NCBI GenBank assembly: GCA_963749875.1
Contig: CAVVOX010000004.1
Span: 620,001-684,000, forward strand
Origin: JAHQVI01 sp963749875
GTDB lineage: Bacteria; Pseudomonadota; Alphaproteobacteria; Rhizobiales; Rhodomicrobiaceae
DNA: 64,000 nucleotides
Reading direction: 5' to 3'
A program made the translations under genes and the position numbers. Under the pieces are notes generated by a model that was not told where the DNA came from, ran no database searches, and worked only from the letters and a program-made list of their open reading frames with translations. Positions 1 to 7,559 of this stretch are shown in pieces (position 1 is the first letter of the stretch; each line of letters starts with the position of its first letter).

Positions 1-547
1 CCTGATCGGCGCGCTCGATACGCCGACCTCCGGCGGCCTCACCATTGGCGGGACGGATGTGGGCGGGCTCAGCAGCGACGAGCTTGCCCATCTGCGAAAC
101 AGCGTCGTCGGTTTCGTCTTTCAGCAGTTTAACCTGCTGAGGCGGACATCGGCACTCGACAACGTCAAGCTGCCGCTTCTGTATTCCACCCGGCCTATCG
201 ACGATCCCGACGAGGTCGCCCGGAAACGGCTGATCGAGGTCGGCCTCAGCGACCGGCAGGACCATACGCCCTCGCAGCTATCGGGCGGCCAGCAGCAGCG
301 CGTCGCCATCGCCCGCGCGCTCGTCACCGATCCCAAGCTGATCCTGGCCGATGAGCCGACCGGCGCGCTCGACACACACACCTCTGCGGATATCATGGAG
401 CTGTTCACCAAGCTGCATCACGCCGGAATGACGATCATCATGGTCACGCATGAGCCCGACATCGCCGATTATGCCGAGCGTCTGCTTCGTTTCCGCGACG
501 GGCTGCTGGTCGATGATGTGCGCCAGACGCCGAAGGTGATGGCATGA
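1..547 (+). CDS. MacB-like ABC transporter ATP-binding protein (5' truncated by window edge)
   Basis: Nucleotide-binding subunit of a MacAB/LolCDE-type ABC exporter; it would hydrolyse ATP at the inner membrane to drive the permease encoded next. The frame is open from base 2, so the N-terminus and Walker A lie outside the window. Visible are the Q-loop (FVFQQFNLL), the ABC signature (LSGGQQQRVAIARAL), Walker B (LILADEPTGALD) and the H-loop His (MVTHEPD). The stop overlaps the permease start as ATGA, so the two are translationally coupled. An upstream HlyD-family adaptor would be expected but is not in view. The substrate cannot be read from sequence. Confidence 0.93.
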   Translation, partial: LIGALDTPTSGGLTIGGTDVGGLSSDELAHLRNSVVGFVFQQFNLLRRTSALDNVKLPLLYSTRPIDDPDEVARKRLIEVGLSDRQDHTPSQLSGGQQQRVAIARALVTDPKLILADEPTGALDTHTSADIMELFTKLHHAGMTIIMVTHEPDIADYAERLLRFRDGLLVDDVRQTPKVMA

Positions 548-1776
548 ATTTCGCGAACTATCTCACCTCGGCCCTGGCGGCGATCCGGCTCAATGCCATG
601 CGCAGCCTCTTGACCGCGCTCGGCGTGATCATCGGCGTCGCCTCGGTGATCGTCATGTCCGCGATCGGAAGCGGCGCGCGGCAGGAAGTGGAGCGCCATA
701 TCAGCCGTCTCGGCACCAACATGCTGACCGTCTCGCCGGGCTCCTCGCGCGCCGGCCGGTCCCGAGCGGGAGCGGGGACAGCAACGCCCCTCTCGGAAGG
801 GGACATGGAGGCGATCCAGGAGCGCGTCCCCGGCGTCACCGCGGTCACCGGAAGCCTCTCCGTCGGCGCGCCGGTCATCTATGGAAATCGCAACTGGACG
901 ACCTCAGTAACCGGGACAAACGCGGAATTTCCCTTCGTGCGCGACTGGGATATTGCTGAAGGCCGCTATTTCACAGCGGAAGAGGTCGCCCACGGCGCCA
1001 AGGTCGCGGTTCTGGGCTCATCGGTGGTGCGCGAGCTTTTCGGGGCCGGAATTGCGGTCGGCGAGAGCCTGCGGATCGCCGGCGCGCCGTTCCTCGTGAT
1101 CGGCATTATGGCGACACGCGGCCAGGCCGGCGGTTTCCGCGACCCCGACGACATCGTGCTCGTGCCGCTCTCGACGGCGCGGGCCAGGCTCGCGGGCCAG
1201 AGCGTGACCGTTCCCAATCAGGCCGGGTCCATTCTTGTCAAGATTGCCGATGCAGCGGATCTCGCACGCGCCGAGGAGGACATCGTCGAACTGCTCAGGC
1301 AGCGGCGGCGGATACGCCCCGGTCAGCAGGACGATTTCCGCGTTCGAAATGTCGCCGAGATCGTGCAGGCGCGGACCGCGGCGCAGCAGACGCTGACATG
1401 GCTCCTTGCCGCAACGGCGGCGATCTCGCTGATCGTCGGCGGGATCGGCATCATGAACATCATGCTGGTTTCGGTCACGGAGCGAACGCGCGAGATCGGG
1501 CTGCGAATGGCGGTGGGCGCGCGGCGGCGCGACATTCTTGCGCAATTCCTGACGGAGGCGATCGTCCTGTGCCTTGCCGGAGGTCTGATCGGCCTCGCAC
1601 TGGGGATCGGCGCAAGCTATGCAATGGCGGCGCTGGCCGGCTGGCCGGTCCTCGTCAGCGGCACCATCATTGCCGTCGGCATCGGCGCCTCGGCCGCCGT
1701 GGGGATCATATTCGGCTATGTTCCGGCTCAGCAGGCGGCGCACCTTAATCCCATCGACGCCCTGCGGTACGAATAG
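544..1776 (+). CDS. MacB-like ABC transporter permease (FtsX-like)
   Basis: A 410-residue inner-membrane permease with the MacB architecture. An N-terminal transmembrane helix (about residues 18-42, in RSLLTALGVIIGVASVIVM) is followed by a periplasmic MacB_PCD domain (about 45-270). Three C-terminal helices form the FtsX domain, including the conserved MNIMLVSVTERTREIGLRMA segment after the second helix. It overlaps the ATPase gene by 4 nt. MacB-type pumps act mechanically on a periplasmic adaptor and outer-membrane channel to export macrolides, peptides or lipids; which one applies here is unknown. Confidence 0.93.
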   Translation: MNFANYLTSALAAIRLNAMRSLLTALGVIIGVASVIVMSAIGSGARQEVERHISRLGTNMLTVSPGSSRAGRSRAGAGTATPLSEGDMEAIQERVPGVTAVTGSLSVGAPVIYGNRNWTTSVTGTNAEFPFVRDWDIAEGRYFTAEEVAHGAKVAVLGSSVVRELFGAGIAVGESLRIAGAPFLVIGIMATRGQAGGFRDPDDIVLVPLSTARARLAGQSVTVPNQAGSILVKIADAADLARAEEDIVELLRQRRRIRPGQQDDFRVRNVAEIVQARTAAQQTLTWLLAATAAISLIVGGIGIMNIMLVSVTERTREIGLRMAVGARRRDILAQFLTEAIVLCLAGGLIGLALGIGASYAMAALAGWPVLVSGTIIAVGIGASAAVGIIFGYVPAQQAAHLNPIDALRYE

Positions 1777-1790
1777 CGGACGGAGGGATT

Positions 1791-1836
1791 GAAGCAGGCG
1801 CTGGCAAGCATCAGCTTCTAAGCTTAATTTTTTTTT
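1791..1836 (+). terminator. possible weak terminator after the MacB-like permease
   Basis: A short stem (GAAGC at 1791-1795 with GCTTC at 1814-1818) is followed after about nine bases by a run of nine T. The stem is weak, so this is only a candidate. It lies between the permease stop and the small basic protein at 1853. Confidence 0.35.
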
Positions 1837-1852
1837 ATTAGAAGGTGACCCC

Positions 1853-2002
1853 ATGCCGGATCAGCGGTCGGAAAAACAGGCTGCGCGCAAGGACCGCGAA
1901 GAGCGCCTCGCTGCGCAGCTGCGCGAAAACCTCAAGCGCCGAAAGGCCCAGGCGAGGGCGCGCAAGAGCGCCGCGGCCGACACGAACCCCGAGCCAAAAT
2001 GA
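1853..2002 (+). CDS. small basic conserved alphaproteobacterial protein (49 aa)
   Basis: A 49-residue, highly charged protein with no membrane segment. It has an Arg/Lys/Ala/Glu-rich helix-forming body around LAAQLRENLKRRKAQARARK and a short disordered tail. The start is supported by a Shine-Dalgarno sequence (GAAGGTGA) about 6 nt upstream. Short proteins with the same LRxNLKRRKAQAR core are, as I recall, common just ahead of murA in Hyphomicrobiales. No function is known to me. The basic helix might bind nucleic acid, but that is a guess. Confidence 0.7.
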   Translation: MPDQRSEKQAARKDREERLAAQLRENLKRRKAQARARKSAAADTNPEPK

Positions 2003-2105
2003 ACCTTTTCCGTGAGGGCGCGCTGGCACTTGCGCTGCCGGATAGGGTCGTCTAATCCTTAAGCAATTCGCTCAATTGAGCACAACTCCGACCGGCGCTT
2101 CTCAT

Positions 2106-3398
2106 ATGGACCAAATTCGCATCCAGGGCGGCCGTCCGCTCAACGGCACCATTCCAATCAGCGGTGCAAAAAACGCGGCCCTGCCGCTGATGATTGCCAG
2201 CCTCTTGACATCGGACACGCTGACCCTGAAAAATGTGCCGAATCTTGCGGACACAAATCTTCTCGCGCGGATCTTGCGCAATCACGGCGTGGACTGCGCG
2301 GTTGACGGCAAGCGGGCCAATAATGGCGGCCATATCGGCGAAACCTTCCATCTCACCGCACGAGACATCGTCGATGCGCGCGCGCCTTACGATATGGTGC
2401 GCCGGATGCGGGCGAGCTTCTGGGTGCTCGGACCGCTGCTGGCGCGGCAGGGCGAGGCGACGGTGTCGCTGCCCGGCGGGTGCGCGATCGGCACGCGCCC
2501 CGTCGATCTGCATCTGATGGGTCTTGAAAAACTCGGCGCAGAGATGGAGCTTTCGGGCGGCTATGTCGTGGCCAAGGCGCCCAAAGGCGGGCTGCGCGGG
2601 GCGAAGATCGAGTTTCCAATGGTCTCCGTCGGCGCAACGCACAACGTGCTGATGGCGGCCGCGCTGGCGAAAGGGGAAACGGTCATTGAGAACGCCGCCA
2701 GGGAGCCGGAAGTCGGCGATCTTGCGAGCTGCCTCGTCAAAATGGGCGCGCAGATCGAAGGGATCGGGACATCGACCCTGCACATACAGGGCGCCGACTA
2801 TCTCGAAGGCGCGGTGCACACCGTTCTGCCGGACCGCATCGAAACCGGCACCTATGCCATGGCGGTCGCCGCAGCCGGAGGCGACGTCCTGCTCGAGGGC
2901 GCGCGCGCGGACCTCCTGGAGACTCCGATCAGCGTGTTGCGTGAGGCGGGCATTCAGATCATCGAAACGAATCGCGGCCTTCAGATTTCGCGAAATGGCG
3001 CGGGCATCAGCCCGGTCAGCGTCGAAACGGAACCGTTCCCTGGCTTTCCGACCGATCTGCAGGCGCAATTGATGGCGTTCATGGCCGTCAGTTCGGGCGA
3101 ATCGAAGATCCGGGAGACGATCTTCGAGAACCGCTTCATGCATGTGCAGGAGCTTGCCCGGCTCGGCGCCGACATCAAGATTTACGGCGATACCGCCTAT
3201 ATACACGGCGTGGACGAGCTGCGCGGCGCGGAGGTAATGGCCACCGATCTTCGCGCATCCGTCTCGCTCGTTATCGCAGGGCTTATTGCGCAAGGCGAAA
3301 CGACGATCAACCGCGTCTATCATCTCGACCGCGGCTTCGAACGCCTCGAAGAGAAGCTCAGCGAATGCGGCGCGGAGATCGAAAGGATTCAGGCCTGA
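2106..3398 (+). CDS. murA: UDP-N-acetylglucosamine 1-carboxyvinyltransferase MurA
   Basis: Catalyses the first committed step of peptidoglycan precursor synthesis in the cytoplasm: transfer of enolpyruvate from PEP to UDP-GlcNAc. The N-terminus has the conserved GTIPISGAKNAALPLMIASL segment. The active-site loop reads LPGGCAIGTRPVDLHL, so the catalytic Cys attacked by fosfomycin is present rather than the Asp of naturally resistant enzymes. The ATG at 2106 gives 430 residues, normal for the family. A TTG 30 nt upstream would add ten unconserved residues. It is followed by DUF2948 and hisD, a typical alphaproteobacterial order. Confidence 0.97.
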   Translation: MDQIRIQGGRPLNGTIPISGAKNAALPLMIASLLTSDTLTLKNVPNLADTNLLARILRNHGVDCAVDGKRANNGGHIGETFHLTARDIVDARAPYDMVRRMRASFWVLGPLLARQGEATVSLPGGCAIGTRPVDLHLMGLEKLGAEMELSGGYVVAKAPKGGLRGAKIEFPMVSVGATHNVLMAAALAKGETVIENAAREPEVGDLASCLVKMGAQIEGIGTSTLHIQGADYLEGAVHTVLPDRIETGTYAMAVAAAGGDVLLEGARADLLETPISVLREAGIQIIETNRGLQISRNGAGISPVSVETEPFPGFPTDLQAQLMAFMAVSSGESKIRETIFENRFMHVQELARLGADIKIYGDTAYIHGVDELRGAEVMATDLRASVSLVIAGLIAQGETTINRVYHLDRGFERLEEKLSECGAEIERIQA

Positions 3399-3555
3399 TC
3401 CGCTCGAAGGGCCAAGGCTTCGTCCCGGATCGGTGCGCCCTCACACCGGGCCACGGGCACGAAATCCTGCCGGGACCTGATGGAGAGCAATAGGCGCTTG
3501 CGTTTCACCGAAGCCGAAGCATATTCCTATTCCACGCCAGCGGTTCTTTTGCACC

Positions 3556-4020
3556 ATGGATCTCCTGAAACTCATTGCGCTCGACGAAGAAGATCTGAAG
3601 ATCGTGTCCGCTCACTTGCAGGATGCCGTGCTGCGGGTCGGCGACATGGCGTTCTTGCCGCGCGAGCACCGTTTCGCCGTTCTGCTGAACCGGTTCGATT
3701 GGCTGAGCGCCGAGACGAAGCCGGCCGGGGAAGGCTTTCGAAGGCAACGCTGCGGGCTGAGGTTTGAGAAGGTTCTCAATGCCCAGATTAAAAATGTCTC
3801 ACTGCAGCGCCGATCGGACGCCTTAGAGTTGCTTGCAATCGATTTCGAGGAACACAATCCGCCAGGGGGCTATATCACATTAACCTTCGCAGGCGGGGCC
3901 GCAGTCAGGCTGGAGGTCGATTGCATCGAGGCCGAGCTCCGCGATCTGGGTCTCGTCTGGAAGACCGGCAAGAAACCTAACCATCCCGACGATCAGAGCG
4001 AAACGAAGACCGCGAGCTGA
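3556..4020 (+). CDS. DUF2948 family protein
   Basis: A 154-residue soluble protein matching the DUF2948 family by its opening MDLLKLIALDEEDLKIVSAHLQ in shortened form (MDLLKLIALDEEDL) and its position between murA and hisD. It has alternating beta-rich segments (MAFLPREHRFAVLLNRFDW; GGYITLTFAGGAAVRLEVDC) and no signal peptide or membrane helix. It ends 5 nt before hisD and is probably co-transcribed with it. No biochemical role is established for the family as far as I know. Confidence 0.88.
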   Translation: MDLLKLIALDEEDLKIVSAHLQDAVLRVGDMAFLPREHRFAVLLNRFDWLSAETKPAGEGFRRQRCGLRFEKVLNAQIKNVSLQRRSDALELLAIDFEEHNPPGGYITLTFAGGAAVRLEVDCIEAELRDLGLVWKTGKKPNHPDDQSETKTAS

Positions 4021-4025
4021 GGCCG

Positions 4026-5330
4026 ATGGCACGCCGATTAAACACGACCGACCGAGATTTCGAAGCCCAATTCGCTGCATTGCTGGCTGCAAAACGCGAG
4101 CAGTCCGTGGACGTCGAAGAGGTGGTCCGCGACATCATCCACCAGGTGCGGGAGCGCGGCGATGAAGCGCTGATCGAATACACGAAGCGCTTCGACAAGC
4201 TGGATCTGCAGGCGGGCAAGATCCGCCTTGGCGAGGAAGACGTCGAGGCGGCGATCGCGGCCGCGGAGGATGACAGCTTGCATGCTCTGCATTTCGCGGC
4301 CGAGCGCATCGAAGCCTGCCACCGGCGCCAGATTCCGTCCGACGACAGATATACGGACCATGCGGGCGCCGAGCTGGGACATCGCTGGACCGCGATCGAG
4401 TTGGTCGGCCTTTACGTGCCCGGCGGCCAGGCCAGCTATCCCAGCTCAATGCTGATGAACGCGATCCCGGCAAAGGTCGCCGGCGTGCCGCGCATAGCCA
4501 TGTGCGTGCCCATGCCGGACGGCAAGATCAATCCGCTGGTTCTGGCAGCGGCAAAAATCAGCGGCGTTCATGAGATCTACCCCATCGGCGGCGCGCAGGC
4601 CATAGCGGCCCTCGCCTTCGGGACGGAAAGCGTCCAGCCGGTCGCCAAGATCATGGGACCCGGAAACGCCTATGTCGCCGCCGCGAAACGTCAGGTCTTC
4701 GGCACGGTGGGCATCGATATGATTGCGGGCCCCTCCGAAGTCCTGATCGTGGCGGATAAAGAGAGCGACCCGCAATGGGTCGCCGCCGATCTGCTCGCAC
4801 AGGCCGAGCATGACGAGGCGGCGCAGTCGATCCTGATGACGGATGATGCGGATCTGGCCGATGCGGTCGAAGCGGCGGTCGAGGAGCAGCTGTCGAAGCT
4901 TTCGCGCGCCGACGTCGCGGGGGCGAGTTGGCGGGATTATGGAGCCATCATCCTCTTGCGGTCTCTCGATGAGGCGCCGGCGCTCGTGGACCGGATCGCC
5001 CCGGAACATCTGGAGCTGGAAACGCAGGATGCGGAAGCGCTGATGGGCAAGATCCGCAATGCCGGAGCCATCTTCCTCGGCCGTCACACGCCGGAAGCCA
5101 TCGGTGATTACATCGCCGGCTCCAACCACGTCCTGCCGACGGCGCGTTCGGCCCGCTTTTCTTCCGGTCTCTCCTTGCTGGACTTCATGAAGCGCACGTC
5201 CATTCTGAAGCTCGGCGAACGCAGCCTTGCCGCGCTCGGACCGGCGGCGATGACATTGGCCTCGTCGGAGGGCCTGGGGGCGCACCGCCGTTCGGTCGCC
5301 ATCCGGCTCGGCATAAACGACACGGAATAA
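4026..5330 (+). CDS. hisD: histidinol dehydrogenase HisD
   Basis: Catalyses the last two steps of histidine synthesis, oxidising L-histidinol to L-histidine with two NAD+, as a zinc-dependent cytosolic homodimer. At 434 residues it is full length. Recognisable are the Gln/His zinc ligands in LLAQAEHDEAAQS, the catalytic Glu-His pair in RIAPEHLELE, the signature SNHVLPTARSARFSSGLS, and the C-terminal His in GLGAHRRSV. The start lies 5 nt after DUF2948. Other his genes are elsewhere except hisI (17813-18244). Confidence 0.97.
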   Translation: MARRLNTTDRDFEAQFAALLAAKREQSVDVEEVVRDIIHQVRERGDEALIEYTKRFDKLDLQAGKIRLGEEDVEAAIAAAEDDSLHALHFAAERIEACHRRQIPSDDRYTDHAGAELGHRWTAIELVGLYVPGGQASYPSSMLMNAIPAKVAGVPRIAMCVPMPDGKINPLVLAAAKISGVHEIYPIGGAQAIAALAFGTESVQPVAKIMGPGNAYVAAAKRQVFGTVGIDMIAGPSEVLIVADKESDPQWVAADLLAQAEHDEAAQSILMTDDADLADAVEAAVEEQLSKLSRADVAGASWRDYGAIILLRSLDEAPALVDRIAPEHLELETQDAEALMGKIRNAGAIFLGRHTPEAIGDYIAGSNHVLPTARSARFSSGLSLLDFMKRTSILKLGERSLAALGPAAMTLASSEGLGAHRRSVAIRLGINDTE

Positions 5331-5355
5331 TCCATGCACAAAGATCGCCCTCTCC

Positions 5356-6012
5356 ATGCCGCGTCCGCCCCGTAAGCGCGAAGCGCGTTCAACGATCGCC
5401 AAGCCACCGCCCGCATTTCCATCCATGCGCATCGGGCTCCTCGGAGGGTCGTTCAACCCTGCGCATGAAGGCCATCGCCAGATCAGCCTCGCGGCGATCA
5501 AGCGGCTTCAGCTGCACAAGCTCTGGTGGCTGATCACACCGGGCAATCCTTTGAAGAAGACGGATCAGTTGCCAGGCCTGGATGATCGCCTGGCTTATGC
5601 AAGGCATGTGGCCTCCCACCCGAAAATCGAGGTGACGGGGTTCGAGGCCGATCTTCCGACGCCCTATTCGCTCGAGACAATCACCTATTTGCAGAGACGT
5701 TACCCCTCGGTCGATTTCGTCTGGATCGTGGGTGGCGACGTTCTCGTCCAATTCCATCATTGGCGAAACTGGCAGCGGATCTTCCTGTCGATCCCGATTC
5801 TCGTCGCGGATCGTCCCGGCTTCCGTCACGCGGCGCTGGCCTCGCCGGCGGCACGGCGTTTCGCTGCGGCGCAAATCCCGGAGGACGCCCTCGGCCAGCT
5901 GACAAATCTGCCTCCTCCCGCCTGGAGCTACCTTTCCCTGCCGCTGTGCGAGGTGTCCGCCACAGCAATCAGGCGCGCCAGAATGAGAGGGAATTTCCAT
6001 AAACCCGCATAG
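5356..6012 (+). CDS. nadD: nicotinate-nucleotide adenylyltransferase NadD
   Basis: Transfers AMP from ATP to nicotinate mononucleotide to form deamido-NAD in NAD synthesis. The nucleotidyltransferase motif reads LLGGSFNPAHEGH and the second signature is EVSATAIRRAR near the C-terminus. The start is uncertain: 5356 gives 218 aa with a basic extension, while ATG 5425 begins directly at MRIGLLGG; neither has a clear Shine-Dalgarno. In many Hyphomicrobiales proA precedes nadD; here hisD does, 25 nt away. Confidence 0.93.
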   Translation: MPRPPRKREARSTIAKPPPAFPSMRIGLLGGSFNPAHEGHRQISLAAIKRLQLHKLWWLITPGNPLKKTDQLPGLDDRLAYARHVASHPKIEVTGFEADLPTPYSLETITYLQRRYPSVDFVWIVGGDVLVQFHHWRNWQRIFLSIPILVADRPGFRHAALASPAARRFAAAQIPEDALGQLTNLPPPAWSYLSLPLCEVSATAIRRARMRGNFHKPA

Positions 6013-6203
6013 CGAATTGATTTGGCGTCAAATATTTCCAGGTCGTTCCGAGACCGCAGCCTTGAAAAATTAAGTGAAGTAATGCACATTTCATATTGTT
6101 GGGAGACTATTGCGGGCGTTGTTCCCGCGGCAGGCCGAAATCCTTCTCTCATGGAAGGTGAATCCTGCCGGGCAGTTCAAAACGGAAGGAAACCGAACTG
6201 ATA

Positions 6204-6614
6204 ATGCACACTTCGACAGGGGCGGCCCTTCGCGGCAAGCCTGAGGTTGAGCTGAATGCGAAGCATGAAAGCTCGACTCCGATCCTAACGACTGTGCTGA
6301 ACTCCCTCTCCGATGCAAAAGCCGAAAATGTCGTCTCCATTGACCTGCGAGGCAAAACCTCGATCGGGGACCACATGGTTGTCGCATCCGGACGATCGCA
6401 GCGGCACGTCGGCGCCATCGCAGATCAGCTGCTCAAGAAGCTGAAGGATACCGGCCATCGCGATTTCCGGGTCGAGGGGCTGCCGCATTGCGATTGGGTG
6501 CTGATCAACTCCGGCGACGTCATCGTCCATGTCTTTCGGCCCGATGTCCGCGAATTCTATAATCTCGAAAAAATGTGGTCCGGCGACCGGCCGACCGAGC
6601 CCGTTGTGGCATAG
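6204..6614 (+). CDS. rsfS: ribosomal silencing factor RsfS
   Basis: RsfS (Iojap/YbeB) binds ribosomal protein L14 and blocks 30S-50S joining, lowering translation under starvation. The 136-residue protein has the conserved core from ILTTVLNSLSDAKAENVVSI through DHMVVASGRSQRHVGAIAD to DWVLINSGDVIVHVF and YNLEKMW. A Shine-Dalgarno-like GGAAGGAAA lies upstream of the chosen ATG. The first 25 residues are variable, so a later start is possible. nadD-rsfS-rlmH is the usual order. Its TAG stop lies inside a palindrome (6611-6655). Confidence 0.95.
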   Translation: MHTSTGAALRGKPEVELNAKHESSTPILTTVLNSLSDAKAENVVSIDLRGKTSIGDHMVVASGRSQRHVGAIADQLLKKLKDTGHRDFRVEGLPHCDWVLINSGDVIVHVFRPDVREFYNLEKMWSGDRPTEPVVA

Positions 6615-6664
6615 AGCAGCAGAATTCTCAATCGGAAGTACGTGCGCTGCTCTATCTCTTTGTT
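6611..6664 (+). terminator. hairpin at the rsfS stop codon, probable terminator
   Basis: A 10-bp perfect stem (ATAGAGCAGC, 6611-6620, with GCTGCTCTAT, 6646-6655) includes the rsfS stop codon and is followed by the U-rich CTCTTTGTTT. It is continuous with the RIME-like palindrome beginning at 6666. Confidence 0.55.
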
Positions 6665-6665
6665 T

Positions 6666-6737
6666 ACGCATCGGATTTGTCCGAAAACCGGTACCCAGCC
6701 CCGCCTTCGCGAGGCCGTGCTTTTCGGTCCGATGCGT
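6666..6737 (+). repeat. RIME-like intergenic palindrome
   Basis: Two long complementary arms, ACGCATCGGA...CCGAAAA (6666-6687) and TTTTCGGTCCGATGCGT (6721-6737), surround a GC-rich centre. The skeleton 'ACGCAT..CCGAAAACCGG..TTTTCGG..ATGCGT' resembles the abundant intergenic mosaic elements (RIME type) that I recall from rhizobia. Only one copy lies in this window, so the assignment is from memory. A copy of the seven-member composite repeat starts at its last base. Confidence 0.6.
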
Positions 6738-6866
6738 TAGCGCAACGCGCGTCCAAACATGTCCCCGCAAAGGCGGGGATGGACGCGGGAACAGTTGCGC
6801 TCGTCTTTTGAAATAGATCAACTTGACCTCGCTCAAGTGATCCCACTTGAACGAGGGTTGATCTAG
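6738..6866 (+). repeat. composite palindromic repeat, copy 1
   Basis: Starts TAGCGCAAC and ends TTGATCTAG. Hairpin A has the short-left-arm form with GTCCCCGC/GCGGGGAT inside it. Hairpin B (about 6815-6866) has a CTCGCTCAAGTG/CACTTGAACGAGG stem. The linker motif is TTGAAATAGATCAA (6808-6821), one mismatch from an FNR/FixK box. It lies between rsfS and rlmH. Confidence 0.9.
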
Positions 6867-6923
6867 GAGGCCGCAGCCGAACAGGCCCGTCGCCTCGGTA
6901 TATGAGCCGCCTGGGGCGATGGG

Positions 6924-7406
6924 ATGAAGCTGCTTATCCTCTGCATCGGCCGCCTCAAGGAGGAGGCGAATCGCGAGATCGTGCAGCGCTATTTGGAGCG
7001 CTTCGAAAAGATCGGTGCCCCGCTCGGCTTCGGTGCGGCAAGGATCGTGGAACTTGCGGAGAGCAAGTGCCGGACGGCCAGCGAACGCAAAGCGGACGAA
7101 GCGGGCGCCATAAGGAAAAAGATCCCCGCCGAGGCGGAGCTCATCGCGCTCGGCGAACACGGCGCGAAGCTGACGAGCGCCGACTTTGCGCGGCGGCTCG
7201 GGCATGAACGGGATCGCGGCGTCCGCACGCTGTGCCTGGTCATCGGCGGACCGGACGGGCTGGATGCAAGCCTGGCGGAACAGGCGTCCCTACAGCTCTC
7301 ATTCGGCCGGATGACAATGCCGCACGGGCTCATCCGGGCGGTTCTCGCCGAGCAGCTCTATCGCGCCGCCACCATCCTGGCCGGTCACCCTTATCATCGG
7401 GACTGA
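6924..7406 (+). CDS. rlmH: 23S rRNA (pseudouridine-1915-N3)-methyltransferase RlmH
   Basis: SPOUT-class methyltransferase that methylates pseudouridine 1915 in helix 69 of 23S rRNA using S-adenosylmethionine. The 160-residue length is normal. The SAM-binding trefoil knot is seen as LCLVIGGPDGL followed by LSFGRMTMPHGLIRAVLAEQLYRA, and the C-terminus ends in HPYHRD as usual. It sits downstream of rsfS, separated by two repeat elements, and ahead of the EnvC-like gene. Confidence 0.96.
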   Translation: MKLLILCIGRLKEEANREIVQRYLERFEKIGAPLGFGAARIVELAESKCRTASERKADEAGAIRKKIPAEAELIALGEHGAKLTSADFARRLGHERDRGVRTLCLVIGGPDGLDASLAEQASLQLSFGRMTMPHGLIRAVLAEQLYRAATILAGHPYHRD

Positions 7407-7559
7407 GGCGTGATAGTCGCGGCCTGCCTTTCCCTTGCCGCGATTTAAAGCGAAGTTTAAAACTTAATCTGTCAAAGTCTTAATTCGACAATGCCTCACC
7501 GGTTGTGTACCGATTTCACGGCTGTTGGCGTTTTGAGCGATTTTTCTTAAGTTCCGGCC

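Noticed and set aside
2052..3323. Minus-strand open frame of 423 codons across murA
   Set aside because: Antisense to a clearly conserved murA; composition rich in Arg, His and Asp, typical of a shadow frame.
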